A stretch of 64,000 nucleotides of DNA from Stutzerimonas stutzeri RCH2 (GCF_000327065.1 NC_019936.1:4182001-4246000), one strand, 5' to 3'; shown: positions 1-9,501, counted from the stretch's first letter. Numbers and translations: made by a program. Notes: generated by a model not told the origin, from the sequence alone.

Positions 1-2
1 CG

Positions 3-293
3 AGCCAACCGTTGTTCGGTCGTGCCTCGCGGGCGTTCAGCTCCGGCTGCGTAAGGGTTGAAGCCGCCATGCAGCTGGCTGACCTGCTGCTCGAGCCCGG
101 CGAACGGGAAACCGTTGCCACACTGCTGCAGACCGGCAAGACGCACGAATATCGACTGGCGCGCCCGACGCCGATCCTGATGGCCTACTGGACAGCCGAC
201 ACCGACGAAAATGGCCGCCCTGTATACCGCCCGGACATCTACAAGCGCGATGCCGCGCTGCTGCAGGCATTGAACGCCGCCCGGCGGCTTTGA
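3..293 (+). CDS. L,D-transpeptidase (YcbB/LdtD-like), C-terminal fragment
   Basis: The open frame enters from the left edge of the window and ends at TGA 291-293, so only the last ~96 residues are visible. They contain FSSGCVRVE, which matches the S-x-G-C-x-R catalytic signature of the YkuD L,D-transpeptidase fold (the Cys is the nucleophile). A tail of the form MAYWTADTDENGRPVYRPDIY follows, typical of the YcbB/LdtD subgroup. Known members make 3-3 crosslinks in peptidoglycan in the periplasm. A strong hairpin at 395-423 probably terminates its transcript. Family assignment is good; the exact paralogue cannot be decided from a fragment. Confidence 0.8.
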   Translation, partial: SQPLFGRASRAFSSGCVRVEAAMQLADLLLEPGERETVATLLQTGKTHEYRLARPTPILMAYWTADTDENGRPVYRPDIYKRDAALLQALNAARRL

Positions 294-394
294 TCGGAAA
301 ACAGCCTACTGGTCGACCAAAGACCGCGCCGTTCGTCGGGGATTTTCTCGCCTGCCGTCTGAACCTCGTGCCCTCGGCGTAGTCTTTTGCTGAC

Positions 395-431
395 CCCTCG
401 ACAGCGGCTCTCGCTGCCGAGGGTTCTCTTT
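395..431 (+). terminator. Rho-independent terminator-like hairpin
   Basis: CCCTCG-a-CAGCG (395-406) pairs with CGCTG-c-CGAGGG (412-423) around a 5-nt loop with one mismatch, followed by TTCTCTTT. It fits the end of the L,D-transpeptidase transcript. It also lies directly against the GTG at 433, which affects the choice of start for the next gene. Confidence 0.6.
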
Positions 432-432
432 C

Positions 433-3400
433 GTGACCCGTCTGAATTACTCAGCGCCATGGACAGCCGAGCAGGACATTTTGAACGCCGATTACAGCGC
501 CCCCGCAGCGACCTGGAACGAAGCTGAACGGCTGGCCGCACTGGCTCGCTATCCCGCGCTGGACGACGCCTCCGACGCGGATTTTGCCGAGCTCGCCGCC
601 ATGGCTGCGCAGCTGTGTGCCTGTCCGGCTGCGGCTATTCATTTCATCGATGCGCAGTTTCAGCATTGCAAGGCCGCCATCGGCCTGGCGCAGCAACCGC
701 TGGCGCGCGAACGTGCGCTGTGCGCCGAGGCCATTCTGCAAGCCGGACCGCTGGTGGTGCATTGCGCCAACGACACGTCCACCCAACTGGAATTGCCACG
801 TTTTGGCGATGGAGAGATTGCCGGCTTCTATGCCGCGGCCATCTTGCGTGACGACGACGGCCTGGCGCTGGGCACCCTTTGCGTCTGCGATCATCAGCCT
901 CGCGAGCTGACGGCGCGCCAGGCCGCACAGCTGCAGGCCGTGGCACGGCAGGTGATGGCATTGCTGGAGTTGCGCCGGCTCCGCGCCGAGGAGGAGCGCA
1001 GCCGGCAGATCATCGACAGCGCCCAGGATTACGCCATCCTCGCTACCGACCCGAACGGCTACATCACCAGCTGGAACAGCGGTGCACAGTTGCTGCTCGG
1101 CTGGTCCGCCGAAGAAGCCATCGGCCAGCACGCCAGCATGATCTTCACCGACGAGGACCGCGCACGTAGCGTCGACGAACAGGAAATGCGCACAGCGCTC
1201 GAGCAAGGCAGAGCCATCGATGAGCGCTGGCACCAGCGCAGCGACGGCTCACGCTTCTGGGGCAGCGGCATCCTCACCCCGCTACTGGCCAATGGCCGCC
1301 CGCGGGGGTTCGTGAAGATTCTGCGCGACCTCACCGAGAGCCGCTTGCAACAGGCTCGCGCGCGCCAAACCGAAGAGCGCTACCGCACCCTGGTCGATCT
1401 GAGCCCACAGATGGTCTGGCAGTGCGACGCGCAGGGACAGTTGAGTTTCTGTAACAGCTACTGGTGCGAGTTCACCGGACTCGACGAGGAGCAATCGCTC
1501 GGTGAAGGCTGGCTGGCGGCGATTGCCGCCAGCGAGCGCGAGGCGACCGTCGAACAATGGCGGCAGGCCATGGGTCGCGAATTGCCGTGTCGGCTCGAGC
1601 TGCCGCTACAAGATGTCGATGGCAGCCTGCGCTGGTTTCAGGCCAACGCCGCACCCGTCTACGACGCGGACGGCAGCCTGCTGCACTGGATCTGTGTGGC
1701 GCAGGACGTCGACAGTCGCCGGCGATCGGAAATGCAGCGTCTGGAAAGCGAAGCCTTTACCCGCCTGCTGCTCGACTCGGCCAACGAAGGCTTCTACTCC
1801 ATCGACCGCAGCGGGGCGGTGACCCTGTGCAACGATGCATTTCTCAACCTGCTCGGCTTCACCAGCCGGGACGAGGTACTTGGCCGCCAACTGCACCAAC
1901 TGATCCACCACAGCCATGCCGACGGCAGCCCCTACCCGGTCCAGGACTGCCCGATCCAGCATACGGCGATCACCGGCGAACCTCGCCATGTCGAACACGA
2001 GCTGTTCTTTCGCGTCGATGGCAGCAGCCTGCCGGTGGAGTATCGCGTCGCGCCGATCTACCGCGACGGCGAACTGCAGGGCGCGATCTGCACGTTCAGC
2101 GACATCAGCGAGCGTACCCAGCATCAGGCGCTGCAGGCCTTTCTGCTGGAGTTGAGCGACTGCCTGCAAGCCGAAAATGAACGTGTCGATCTCTGCTGCG
2201 TGCTCGACGAACGCTTGGCGCGCCTGACCCGTTGCGACTGCATCGCCTGGGGGCATGTCGAGAATGACGAGCTGATCGTGCAGCAGGAGTGGCTTGCGGC
2301 GGATGCCCCAAGCCGTCTGGGTCATCACATGCTGCAGGCGGACGCTGTGCAGCTGCTCGCCCGGCTGCCGCATGAGCACATCATCGTGCCCGACGCCGCA
2401 CAGGCCCTGCACCAGAGCCTGACCAGCGCCACGCTGCTGATCAGCGAGCTGCCGACCATCGAGGCTACCAAGCCGCACGCAGTGCTCATCTTCGCCCGCA
2501 GCCAGGCACAGCCCTGGAGCCCGGACGACATCGCCCTGGCCCGCGAAGTGCTGGAACGTCTGCGCGGTGCCGCCGAGCGCATACGGGCGAACAAGGCACT
2601 GCGCGACGCGGAGCAGCGCATCAGCCTGGCCAACGAGATCGCCTCGATTGGCGTCTGGGAATACCGCGACAGTCATCATTCATTGCACTGGGATACCCAG
2701 CTCAAGGCCATGGCCGGGATACCGCCGGACCAGCCAGGACTGGACGTGCACGAAATCCTCGCCCGGGTGCACCCGGACGATCGCGGCAAGTTGCTCAAGG
2801 CGCTGGGCGACACCCTGGCCGGAAAAGGCGACGGCGAGTTCCAGCTCGACTACCGGATCTTCGATACCCGCATCAACGAGTTCGTCTGGCTGGCCAATCG
2901 TGGTCGCCGGCTGTTCGACGCCAGCGGTGCGGTGCGCATTCTCGGCACCGCGCGCAACATCACCGCCGAGCGCAATGCCGCCGAGCGCATGCTGCGCATG
3001 AACGAGATGCTCGAAGAGCAGATCAGGGACCGCCAGCAGGCCGAGCAACGGCAAACGGCACTGATCGAACTGGGTGACCTGCTGCGCGAGCAGCATGACA
3101 GCCAGACCATTGCCCATGCCGCGGTCAGCGTGATCGGGCGCACCACCGGTGTCTCGCGCGTGCTGTTCGCCAGCGTCGACGCCTCCAGCCAGCGCGCCAC
3201 CATCGAACGCTACTGGAGCGACGGCAGCTCGGACAGCAGCACCGAGGTGGTCAATTTCGCCGATTACGGAGATTTTTTTTACGATCTTCAGGAAAACGAA
3301 CTGGTGGTGATTGAGGACGTGCTGCACGACGCCCGCACCGCCAGTCACGCCGAGAACTTCGCCGAAAGCCAGATTCGCAGCCTCGTCTGCGTGCCGCTGT

Positions 3401-5178
3401 TCGAGCAGGGACGCCTTTCCGCCGTGTTCATGCTGCTGGAGGAACAGCCGCGCGGCTGGTTCGACGACGACATCTCGTTCATCCGCGAAGTCGCCGACCG
3501 CGCCTGGACCGCCGACGAGCGCATGCGCGCCGAGCGCGCCCTGCGCGAAAGCGAGGAGCAGTTCCGTACCCTGGCCGACAACATGAGCCAGTTCGCCTGG
3601 ATGGCCGATCCCGGCGGGCGCATCTACTGGTACAACAAGCGCTGGTACGACTACACCGGCACCACCAGCGAGGCCATGCGCGCCCTGGGCTGGCGTGCCG
3701 TGAACCACCCTGATCACCATGAGCGGGTCAGCGCGTCGATGAAGCGCGCCTTCGCCATCGGCTCGATCTGGGAAGAAACCTTTCCGTTGCGCGGCAAGGA
3801 TGGCAAATACCGCTGGTTCCTCTCACGCGCGTTGCCGATTCGCGATGACTTCGGCCAGGTTACCCACTGGTTCGGCACCAATACCGACGTTACTGCCCAA
3901 GTCGCCGCCGAAGAGGCGCTGCGCGAACTCAACGACAGCCTCGAGCGCCGCGTAGCCGAGCGGACCCGCGAGCTGGCCGCGATCAATAGCCGTCTGCATA
4001 TCGAAATGGCCGAACGCGAGCGAGCCGAGGATGCGCTGCGCCACGCGCAGAAGATGGAAGCCATCGGTCAGCTCACCGGTGGCTTGGCGCATGATTTCAA
4101 CAACATGCTGACTGGCGTACTCGGCGCCCTCGACCTGATCCAGCGGCGCGTCGCCAACGGTGTGACCGGTGATCTGGACCGCTACATCGACGCCGCCACC
4201 ACATCGGCCAACCGCGCTGCCGCCCTTACGCATCGCCTGCTGGCATTTGCGCGGCGGCAGTCGCTGGACCCCAAGCCTGTCGATGTGAATCTGCTGGTGG
4301 TGTCGATGGAAGACATGCTGCGTCGCACCATGGGCGAGCATATCCAGCTGGAAGTCGAACTGCAGTCCGATGCCTGGATCGCCTATACCGACGGCCATCA
4401 GCTGGAGAATGCGCTGCTCAATCTGGTGATCAATGCCAGGGACGCGATGCCTGACGGTGGGCGGCTCGGCGTCAACACCTGCAATGTGCGCATCCAGCAT
4501 CACCAACCGGACGCACCGGAGCCAGGCGATTACGTGGTGCTCAGCGTCACCGACAATGGCTCCGGCATGTCCGCGCAGACTATCGCCAAGGCGTTCGATC
4601 CGTTCTTCACCACCAAGCCGATCGGCCAGGGCACCGGCCTCGGTCTATCCATGGTCTACGGCTTCGCCAAGCAGACCGGCGGCCATGTGCGCATCGACAG
4701 CAGGCTGGGCGAAGGCACCCAGGTCATCCTCTACCTGCCGCGCAACCAGGCAGAAGATGCCCCGCCACCCGGGCCGCAACAGCAAACGGAGGTGCCCAGC
4801 GCCATGCACGGCGAGACCGTGCTGGTGGTGGAGGATGAAGCGGCAGTGCGCATGCTCGTCGTGGAAGTTCTGAACGAGCTTGGCTATCAGGTGCTGGAAG
4901 CCTGTGATGCCGGCAGCGCGCTGCCTCATCTGCACAGCGAGCAGCACCTCGATCTGCTGATTACCGATTTCGGCCTGCCGGGCCTCAATGGACGGCAGCT
5001 GGTGGAAAGTGCCCGCCAGCACCGTCCTGAGCTAAAGGTGCTGTTCATCACCGGCTACGTGCCCGACGAGGAGATGCGCAACGACTTCCTCGGCCCGGGC
5101 ATGGACATCCTGCCCAAGCCGTTCAGCATCGACATTCTGGCTGCGCGCATTCGCAAACTCATCGACGGCGCAAGCTGA
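433..5178 (+). CDS. Multi-PAS/GAF hybrid sensor histidine kinase
   Basis: A 1581-residue soluble sensor kinase with no clear membrane segment. Domains in order: GAF (~30-180), three PAS domains (~190-565), GAF (~570-715), PAS (~725-850), GAF (~880-1035), PAS (~1045-1165), a coiled-coil linker, and a HisKA domain with LAHDFNN (phospho-acceptor His ~1220). A HATPase follows with NALLNLVINARDAM, DNGSGM and GQGTGLGLS, and then a C-terminal receiver with phospho-acceptor Asp ~1512 in LLITDFGLPG. It should autophosphorylate and pass phosphate to its own receiver, ending in an unknown regulator; no partner is adjacent. The start is uncertain. GTG 433 sits directly behind a terminator hairpin, while in-frame TTG 481 has AGGA at 473-476. 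The N-terminal GAF needs a start upstream of ATG 601. The signal sensed cannot be read from the sequence. Confidence 0.9.
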   Translation: MTRLNYSAPWTAEQDILNADYSAPAATWNEAERLAALARYPALDDASDADFAELAAMAAQLCACPAAAIHFIDAQFQHCKAAIGLAQQPLARERALCAEAILQAGPLVVHCANDTSTQLELPRFGDGEIAGFYAAAILRDDDGLALGTLCVCDHQPRELTARQAAQLQAVARQVMALLELRRLRAEEERSRQIIDSAQDYAILATDPNGYITSWNSGAQLLLGWSAEEAIGQHASMIFTDEDRARSVDEQEMRTALEQGRAIDERWHQRSDGSRFWGSGILTPLLANGRPRGFVKILRDLTESRLQQARARQTEERYRTLVDLSPQMVWQCDAQGQLSFCNSYWCEFTGLDEEQSLGEGWLAAIAASEREATVEQWRQAMGRELPCRLELPLQDVDGSLRWFQANAAPVYDADGSLLHWICVAQDVDSRRRSEMQRLESEAFTRLLLDSANEGFYSIDRSGAVTLCNDAFLNLLGFTSRDEVLGRQLHQLIHHSHADGSPYPVQDCPIQHTAITGEPRHVEHELFFRVDGSSLPVEYRVAPIYRDGELQGAICTFSDISERTQHQALQAFLLELSDCLQAENERVDLCCVLDERLARLTRCDCIAWGHVENDELIVQQEWLAADAPSRLGHHMLQADAVQLLARLPHEHIIVPDAAQALHQSLTSATLLISELPTIEATKPHAVLIFARSQAQPWSPDDIALAREVLERLRGAAERIRANKALRDAEQRISLANEIASIGVWEYRDSHHSLHWDTQLKAMAGIPPDQPGLDVHEILARVHPDDRGKLLKALGDTLAGKGDGEFQLDYRIFDTRINEFVWLANRGRRLFDASGAVRILGTARNITAERNAAERMLRMNEMLEEQIRDRQQAEQRQTALIELGDLLREQHDSQTIAHAAVSVIGRTTGVSRVLFASVDASSQRATIERYWSDGSSDSSTEVVNFADYGDFFYDLQENELVVIEDVLHDARTASHAENFAESQIRSLVCVPLFEQGRLSAVFMLLEEQPRGWFDDDISFIREVADRAWTADERMRAERALRESEEQFRTLADNMSQFAWMADPGGRIYWYNKRWYDYTGTTSEAMRALGWRAVNHPDHHERVSASMKRAFAIGSIWEETFPLRGKDGKYRWFLSRALPIRDDFGQVTHWFGTNTDVTAQVAAEEALRELNDSLERRVAERTRELAAINSRLHIEMAERERAEDALRHAQKMEAIGQLTGGLAHDFNNMLTGVLGALDLIQRRVANGVTGDLDRYIDAATTSANRAAALTHRLLAFARRQSLDPKPVDVNLLVVSMEDMLRRTMGEHIQLEVELQSDAWIAYTDGHQLENALLNLVINARDAMPDGGRLGVNTCNVRIQHHQPDAPEPGDYVVLSVTDNGSGMSAQTIAKAFDPFFTTKPIGQGTGLGLSMVYGFAKQTGGHVRIDSRLGEGTQVILYLPRNQAEDAPPPGPQQQTEVPSAMHGETVLVVEDEAAVRMLVVEVLNELGYQVLEACDAGSALPHLHSEQHLDLLITDFGLPGLNGRQLVESARQHRPELKVLFITGYVPDEEMRNDFLGPGMDILPKPFSIDILAARIRKLIDGAS

Positions 5179-5244
5179 GCGGCAACCGGAACTCTCGTCC
5201 GCGCATCGCACTCTCAGAAGTACGACAGCACGGAGGTTCCGCTC

Positions 5245-5553
5245 ATGCGCAAGACACTTTTGGTGGCGTGCACCCTGGCCCTGGCCCCCATCGGCAGCGT
5301 CATGGCCGATGGCCTGGTACGTGACATCCTGTCCTCAGGGGCGACCACCGCATCGACTTACCTGACGTTCAAGGACAACAAGCTGGTGATCCCGGCGCGC
5401 GAAGAAGCGGGCAGCTTCGTCGCCAGCAACGGTGAAATCCGCGGTCCGTATCTGGAAGCCATGCTCAAGCAATTGCGCAGCGAACAGCCGCAACTGCAGG
5501 CAACCGACATGGAGCTGGCGAGCGCCATTCTGGCAGCCGAGCAGTCCCACTGA
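5245..5553 (+). CDS. DUF2388 domain protein, exported
   Basis: A 102-residue protein with a Sec signal peptide (MRKTLLVACTLALAPIGSVMA, cut expected near residue 21) and a body containing the TTxST, LVIPAREEAGSFVASNGEIRG and ELASAILA segments of the DUF2388 family. This family is abundant in Pseudomonas and has no established function; some members are misnamed Holliday-junction helicase subunits in public annotations. ACGGAGG lies ahead of ATG 5245. It stands between the kinase and osmC without overlap, so co-transcription is possible but not shown. Confidence 0.8.
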   Translation: MRKTLLVACTLALAPIGSVMADGLVRDILSSGATTASTYLTFKDNKLVIPAREEAGSFVASNGEIRGPYLEAMLKQLRSEQPQLQATDMELASAILAAEQSH

Positions 5554-5597
5554 CCGGCACGCACTGAACCATCCACCCACCTACGCGAGGACAGTTC

Positions 5598-6023
5598 ATG
5601 AAGAAGAGCGCTTCCGCCGTCTGGCAAGGCGGCCTGAAAGACGGCAAAGGCACGATCACCACCGAAAGCGGTGCGCTGAAGGACAATCCCTACGGGTTCA
5701 ACACCCGTTTCGAAGGCGCGCCCGGCACCAATCCGGAAGAGCTGATCGGTGCCGCTCATGCCGGCTGCTTCTCCATGGCGTTGTCGATGATGCTCGGCCA
5801 GGCCGGGCTCACTGCCGAACGCATCGACACCCGCGCCGAGGTCACGCTCGACAAAGATGGCGAAGGGTTCAGCATCACGGCGGTCGACCTTACCCTCAAG
5901 GCACGAATCCCGGGGGCGGACGAGGCGCAGTTCCAGCAGATCGCCAACCAGGCGAAGGAAGGCTGCCCGGTGTCCAAGGTGCTCAACGCCCGCATCAGCC
6001 TGAACGCCACGTTGGAAAGCTGA
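5598..6023 (+). CDS. osmC: OsmC-family organic hydroperoxide reductase
   Basis: A 141-residue cytoplasmic thiol peroxidase. The two redox cysteines of the OsmC/Ohr superfamily are present as HAGCFSMALS (Cys57) and KEGCPVSK (Cys123), and Arg37 is in the expected N-terminal position. Length and the N-terminal SAVWQGGLKDGKGTITTESGAL segment favour OsmC over Ohr. Known members reduce organic hydroperoxides at the expense of dihydrolipoyl-type thiols. GCGAGGA precedes ATG 5598. The gene ends before a strong bidirectional terminator at 6062-6098. Confidence 0.9.
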   Translation: MKKSASAVWQGGLKDGKGTITTESGALKDNPYGFNTRFEGAPGTNPEELIGAAHAGCFSMALSMMLGQAGLTAERIDTRAEVTLDKDGEGFSITAVDLTLKARIPGADEAQFQQIANQAKEGCPVSKVLNARISLNATLES

Positions 6024-6061
6024 TCGACGGAACCCGCACATCAACCGATTCCGCTAGCGCA

Positions 6062-6098
6062 TAAAAAAACGCCACCCCGTTGCCGGGGTGGCGTTTTT
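6062..6098. terminator. Bidirectional rho-independent terminator
   Basis: A perfect stem CGCCACCCC/GGGGTGGCG around TTGC-type loop sequence, flanked by A7 on the left and T5 on the right. It serves both osmC (plus) and the convergent TRAP binding-protein gene (minus). Confidence 0.9.
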
Positions 6099-6112
6099 GC
6101 ATCCAGCAGAAA

Positions 6113-7216
6113 TCAGCCGCGGATGTTGTAGATGTCTTTCTCGTTCAGCTCGGCATAGTCATACAGCCGCTTGAGATAGGCACTCTGCTGCTCCCACACC
6201 TTGGACGCGACCGGGTCGGCCTTGGCGGAAGCATCGACCACTTCGGCGGCAACTTCCTTCAGGCGCGCCAGCACCTCATCCGGCAGACGACGCACTTCCA
6301 CGCCCTGCTCGCGCAGTTGCTCCAGCGCTTCCATGTTCTTAGCGTTGTAGTCGTCGAGCATGTCGCCGTTGACGTCGCGGGCGGCGGCACGAACGATGGC
6401 TTTCAGATCATCCGGCAGCGTGTCCCAGGCCTTGAGATTCACGTCCAGTTCGAACGTGACGTTCGGTTCCTGCCAGCCCGGCGTGTAGTAGTACTTGGAC
6501 GCCTTGTGCAGACCCAGCGCCAGGTCGTTGTACGGTCCGATCCACTCGGTGGCGTCGATCGCGCCGGTCTGCAGGGCAGTGAAGATTTCACCGGCCGGCA
6601 TGTTCACCACGGTCCCGCCCATCTTGGTCAGCACTTCGCCGCCCAGGCCGGGGGTACGCATCTTCAGGCCCTTGAAATCATCAACCGAGTTGATTTCCTT
6701 GTTGAACCAGCCCGCGGTCTGCACGCCAGTGGCGCCACAGGCCATCGGCAGCACGCCGTAGGGCTTGTAGACCTCTTCCCAGAGCTGCATGCCGCCGCCA
6801 CGATGCAGCCAGGCATTCATTTCCTGGGCGTTCGGGCCGAACGGCAGGGCGCAGAAGAACTGCGCGGCCGGCACCTTGCCCTTCCAGTAGTACGGCGCGC
6901 CATGGCCCATTTCGGCCGTGCCACGCGATACCGCGTCGAATACTTCCAGCGCCGGAACCAGTTCGCCTGCGGCATAGACCTTGATCTTCAGCCGGCCACC
7001 GCTCATCTCGTTGACCAGATTGGCGAAGCGCTCGGCGCCTACGCCGACGCCGGGGAAGTTCTTCGGCCAGGAGGTGACCATCTTCCAGTTGAATGTCTGC
7101 TGCTCGGCCTGCTTGCTTTCGCCCGCTACCGGCTTGTCGCTCTTGTCATTGCAGCCAGCCAGAGCGGTGGCCGCCAGGCCTACGCCAGCGGCGGTGAGAA
7201 TGTCACGACGTTTCAT
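6113..7216 (-). CDS. TRAP transporter solute-binding protein (DctP/TakP-like)
   Basis: A 367-residue periplasmic binding protein. The N-terminus reads MKRRDILTAAGVGLAATALAGC, combining a twin-arginine-like KRRD motif with a lipobox (Cys22), so export as a Tat lipoprotein is likely. The body follows the DctP fold; the GAPYYWKGK, FGPNAQEMNAWL, LKMRTPGLGGEVL and GPYNDLALGLHK segments resemble the TakP branch that binds 2-oxo acids. The ligand is therefore inferred, not shown. The gene is divergent from the DctQ and DctM permease genes (7511-9425), with which it forms a sodium-driven uptake system. Confidence 0.88.
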   Translation of the reverse strand: MKRRDILTAAGVGLAATALAGCNDKSDKPVAGESKQAEQQTFNWKMVTSWPKNFPGVGVGAERFANLVNEMSGGRLKIKVYAAGELVPALEVFDAVSRGTAEMGHGAPYYWKGKVPAAQFFCALPFGPNAQEMNAWLHRGGGMQLWEEVYKPYGVLPMACGATGVQTAGWFNKEINSVDDFKGLKMRTPGLGGEVLTKMGGTVVNMPAGEIFTALQTGAIDATEWIGPYNDLALGLHKASKYYYTPGWQEPNVTFELDVNLKAWDTLPDDLKAIVRAAARDVNGDMLDDYNAKNMEALEQLREQGVEVRRLPDEVLARLKEVAAEVVDASAKADPVASKVWEQQSAYLKRLYDYAELNEKDIYNIRG

Positions 7217-7510
7217 GCGGTTACTCCTTGTTATTTGTTCTTATTGCGCAACGGCAAGGCCACGCTTTTTTTGCCGGACCGCCGCGTTCTTTTCATTCCG
7301 TGTACGCCCAATGCCACGCTGGCTGACGGGCGCATGCGGCGAAACCTGCGCCGGATACGCAGACGGCACTCCGGGCTCGACTAACATTAGAGCCTCCGGC
7401 GTCTCAAGCCTAGCGTATAAGCTAAAAGTCGTAGGCCGATTGCTGCCAAGCGCCAGTGCTGCAAGAATCGCCGCTCCCGCCAACCTTGCGTCTACTAAGA
7501 AGGACTACAA
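7217..7510. promoter_or_regulatory. Divergent control region of the TRAP genes
   Basis: These 294 bases separate the minus-strand dctP-like gene from the plus-strand dctQM pair, so both promoters must lie here. I see no open frame of note and no clear operator palindrome. The AAGAAGGA just before ATG 7511 is the ribosome binding site of dctQ. Confidence 0.6.
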
Positions 7511-8056
7511 ATGTCCCACAGCCCCTCGCCTCTGCTGCGCGTGGCTGGCCTCATCGATGCGTGCAACATGCGCCTCGGCCAGTTATGTGCCTGGATCACC
7601 CTGTTTCTTGTCATCGGCACCACCATCGTGGTGGTGCTGCGCTACGGTTTCGGCATTGGCGCAATCGCCCTGCAGGAAGCGGTAATGTACGGCCATGCGC
7701 TGGTGTTCATGGGCGCTGCTGCATGGACCCTGCAGCGCAACGGCCACGTCCGCGTCGACATTTTCTACCAGAAGTTCAGCGGCCGCCGGCAGGCGACTGT
7801 CGACGGCCTGGGCCATCTGCTGTTCCTGCTGCCGGTATGCCTGTTCCTCGGCTGGAACAGCTGGGATTACGTCAGTAATTCCTGGTCGACGCTCGAGGGC
7901 TCGAACGAATCCGGCGGGCTTAAGTTCGTCTACCTGCAGAAGAGCATCATCCTGCTGCTGGTCGGCAGCCTCGCGCTCCAGGCGGTTTCCGATCTGATCA
8001 AGGCGGGCTATCGCATCGCCGGTCGCCTGCCGGAAGCGGAGGTGAAGCATGGGTGA
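7511..8056 (+). CDS. dctQ: TRAP transporter small permease (DctQ)
   Basis: A 181-residue inner-membrane protein with four hydrophobic segments (about residues 25-45, 58-78, 95-115 and 140-165), the usual DctQ topology. ALQEAVMYGHALVFMGAAAWTLQRNGHVRVDIFY matches the conserved stretch in which a Trp/Leu segment is followed by H-V-R-V-D. It partners DctM in the TRAP membrane complex. AAGGA precedes the ATG, and its last 8 bases overlap dctM, indicating translational coupling. Confidence 0.9.
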   Translation: MSHSPSPLLRVAGLIDACNMRLGQLCAWITLFLVIGTTIVVVLRYGFGIGAIALQEAVMYGHALVFMGAAAWTLQRNGHVRVDIFYQKFSGRRQATVDGLGHLLFLLPVCLFLGWNSWDYVSNSWSTLEGSNESGGLKFVYLQKSIILLLVGSLALQAVSDLIKAGYRIAGRLPEAEVKHG

Positions 8057-9425
8057 GTTCATGGCCATCCTGCTGTTCATCAGCATCTGCTTCGCCCTGA
8101 TGTCGGGCTACCCGGTCGCCTTTACCCTCGGCGGCATGGCGTTGCTGTTCGCCGGCGTCGGCGTGGTCACCGGCTCGTTTGATGTCGGTTACCTGCACGC
8201 GCTGCCCAATCGCATCTTCGGCATCATGAACAACCAGACGATGCTGGCGGTGCCGCTGTTCGTCTTCATGGGCGTGATGCTGGAGAAATCACGCGTTGCC
8301 GAAGACCTGCTGGAATCGATGTCGCGACTGTTCGGCACCATGCGTGGCGGCCTGGCCATCTCGGTCTGCGTGGTCGGTGCGCTGCTCGCGGCCAGTACCG
8401 GTATCGTCGGTGCCACCGTAGTCACCATGGGTTTGCTGGCGCTGCCGACCATGCTGCGTCGCGGCTACGACCCGGCTATCGCCACCGGCACTCTCGCAGC
8501 TACCGGCACGCTCGGACAGATCATCCCGCCTTCGATCATCCTGGTTCTGCTCGGCGACGTGATGTCCAGCGCCTTCCAGCAGGCGCAGCTGAAGATGGGC
8601 ATCTTTTCGCCCAAGACCGTCTCGGTCGGGGACCTGTTCGTCGGCGCGCTGATTCCCGGTCTGTTGCTGGTCGGCATGTACATCCTCTACCTGATCGCCG
8701 TGGCGATCTTTCAGCCGAAGAAGCTGCCCGCATTGCCGCAGGAAGAGCTTGGGCCGATCGAGTGGGGCAAGCTGATCGGCTCGCTGCTGCCACCGCTGGC
8801 GCTGATCACTGCCGTACTCGGCTCGATCCTCGCTGGCTACGCCACGCCCACCGAGGCCGCCGCGATCGGTGCGCTGGGCGCTACGCTGCTGTCGATCGCC
8901 AAGGGACAGCTGAACTTCACCCAACTCAAGCAAGTGGCGTTCGGCACCACCGAGATCACCTCGATGGTGTTCCTGATCCTCATTGGCGCATCGCTGTTCT
9001 CGCTGGTGTTCCGCGGCTTTGGCGGTGAAGTGCTCATCGAAGACGCTCTGCATTCGCTGCCGGGGGGCGTGCTAGGCGCGTTCCTGGTGGTGATGCTGGT
9101 CATCTTCCTGCTGGGCTTCATCCTCGATTTCATCGAGATCATCTTCGTGGTAGTGCCTATCGTCGGCCCGATCCTGCTGGCCATGGGTCTCGACCCGGTC
9201 TGGCTCGGCGTGATGTTCGCTATCAACCTGCAGACGTCGTTCCTCACCCCGCCGTTCGGCTTCTCGCTGTTCTACCTGCGCGGCGTTACACCCCGCAGCG
9301 TACCCACCAGCGTGATGTACAAAGGCGTGCTGCCCTTCATCGCGATTCAGATCGGCATGCTGGTAGTGGCTTACATGTGGCCGGGCATCGTCACCTGGCT
9401 GCCGGAGCAGGTGTACGGCAAGTAA
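8049..9425 (+). CDS. dctM: TRAP transporter large permease (DctM)
   Basis: A 458-residue polytopic membrane protein with about a dozen hydrophobic segments, the expected DctM length. It shows conserved pieces such as SGYPVAFTLGG, LLAASTGIVGATVVTMGLLALPTML, TLGQIIPPSIILVLLGD and LQTSFLTPPFGFSLFYLRG. It forms the Na+-coupled translocation pathway for the substrate delivered by the 6113-7216 binding protein. It overlaps dctQ by 8 bases and is followed by a UUCG-loop terminator. Confidence 0.93.
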   Translation: MGEFMAILLFISICFALMSGYPVAFTLGGMALLFAGVGVVTGSFDVGYLHALPNRIFGIMNNQTMLAVPLFVFMGVMLEKSRVAEDLLESMSRLFGTMRGGLAISVCVVGALLAASTGIVGATVVTMGLLALPTMLRRGYDPAIATGTLAATGTLGQIIPPSIILVLLGDVMSSAFQQAQLKMGIFSPKTVSVGDLFVGALIPGLLLVGMYILYLIAVAIFQPKKLPALPQEELGPIEWGKLIGSLLPPLALITAVLGSILAGYATPTEAAAIGALGATLLSIAKGQLNFTQLKQVAFGTTEITSMVFLILIGASLFSLVFRGFGGEVLIEDALHSLPGGVLGAFLVVMLVIFLLGFILDFIEIIFVVVPIVGPILLAMGLDPVWLGVMFAINLQTSFLTPPFGFSLFYLRGVTPRSVPTSVMYKGVLPFIAIQIGMLVVAYMWPGIVTWLPEQVYGK

Positions 9426-9434
9426 CTGAGCCCG

Positions 9435-9458
9435 CAACGCCCGTTTCGACGGGCGTTG
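9435..9458 (+). terminator. Hairpin terminator with UUCG tetraloop
   Basis: CAACGCCCGT-TTCG-ACGGGCGTTG is a perfect 10-bp stem closed by a UUCG tetraloop, directly after dctM. The trailing T content is low (TGCTTCCT), so efficiency may be moderate. Confidence 0.75.
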
Positions 9459-9501
9459 TGCTTCCTGCGCCATCATCCCGCTACAATCGGCACCCGCCTG
9501 C

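Noticed and set aside
2680..3720. Minus-strand frames inside the hybrid kinase (also 1606-2679)
   Set aside because: They mirror PAS/GAF coding sequence and lack starts with ribosome binding sites or known domains.
6080..7384. Plus-strand frame of 434 codons over the TRAP binding protein
   Set aside because: Antisense shadow of a gene with Tat/lipobox signal and DctP motifs.
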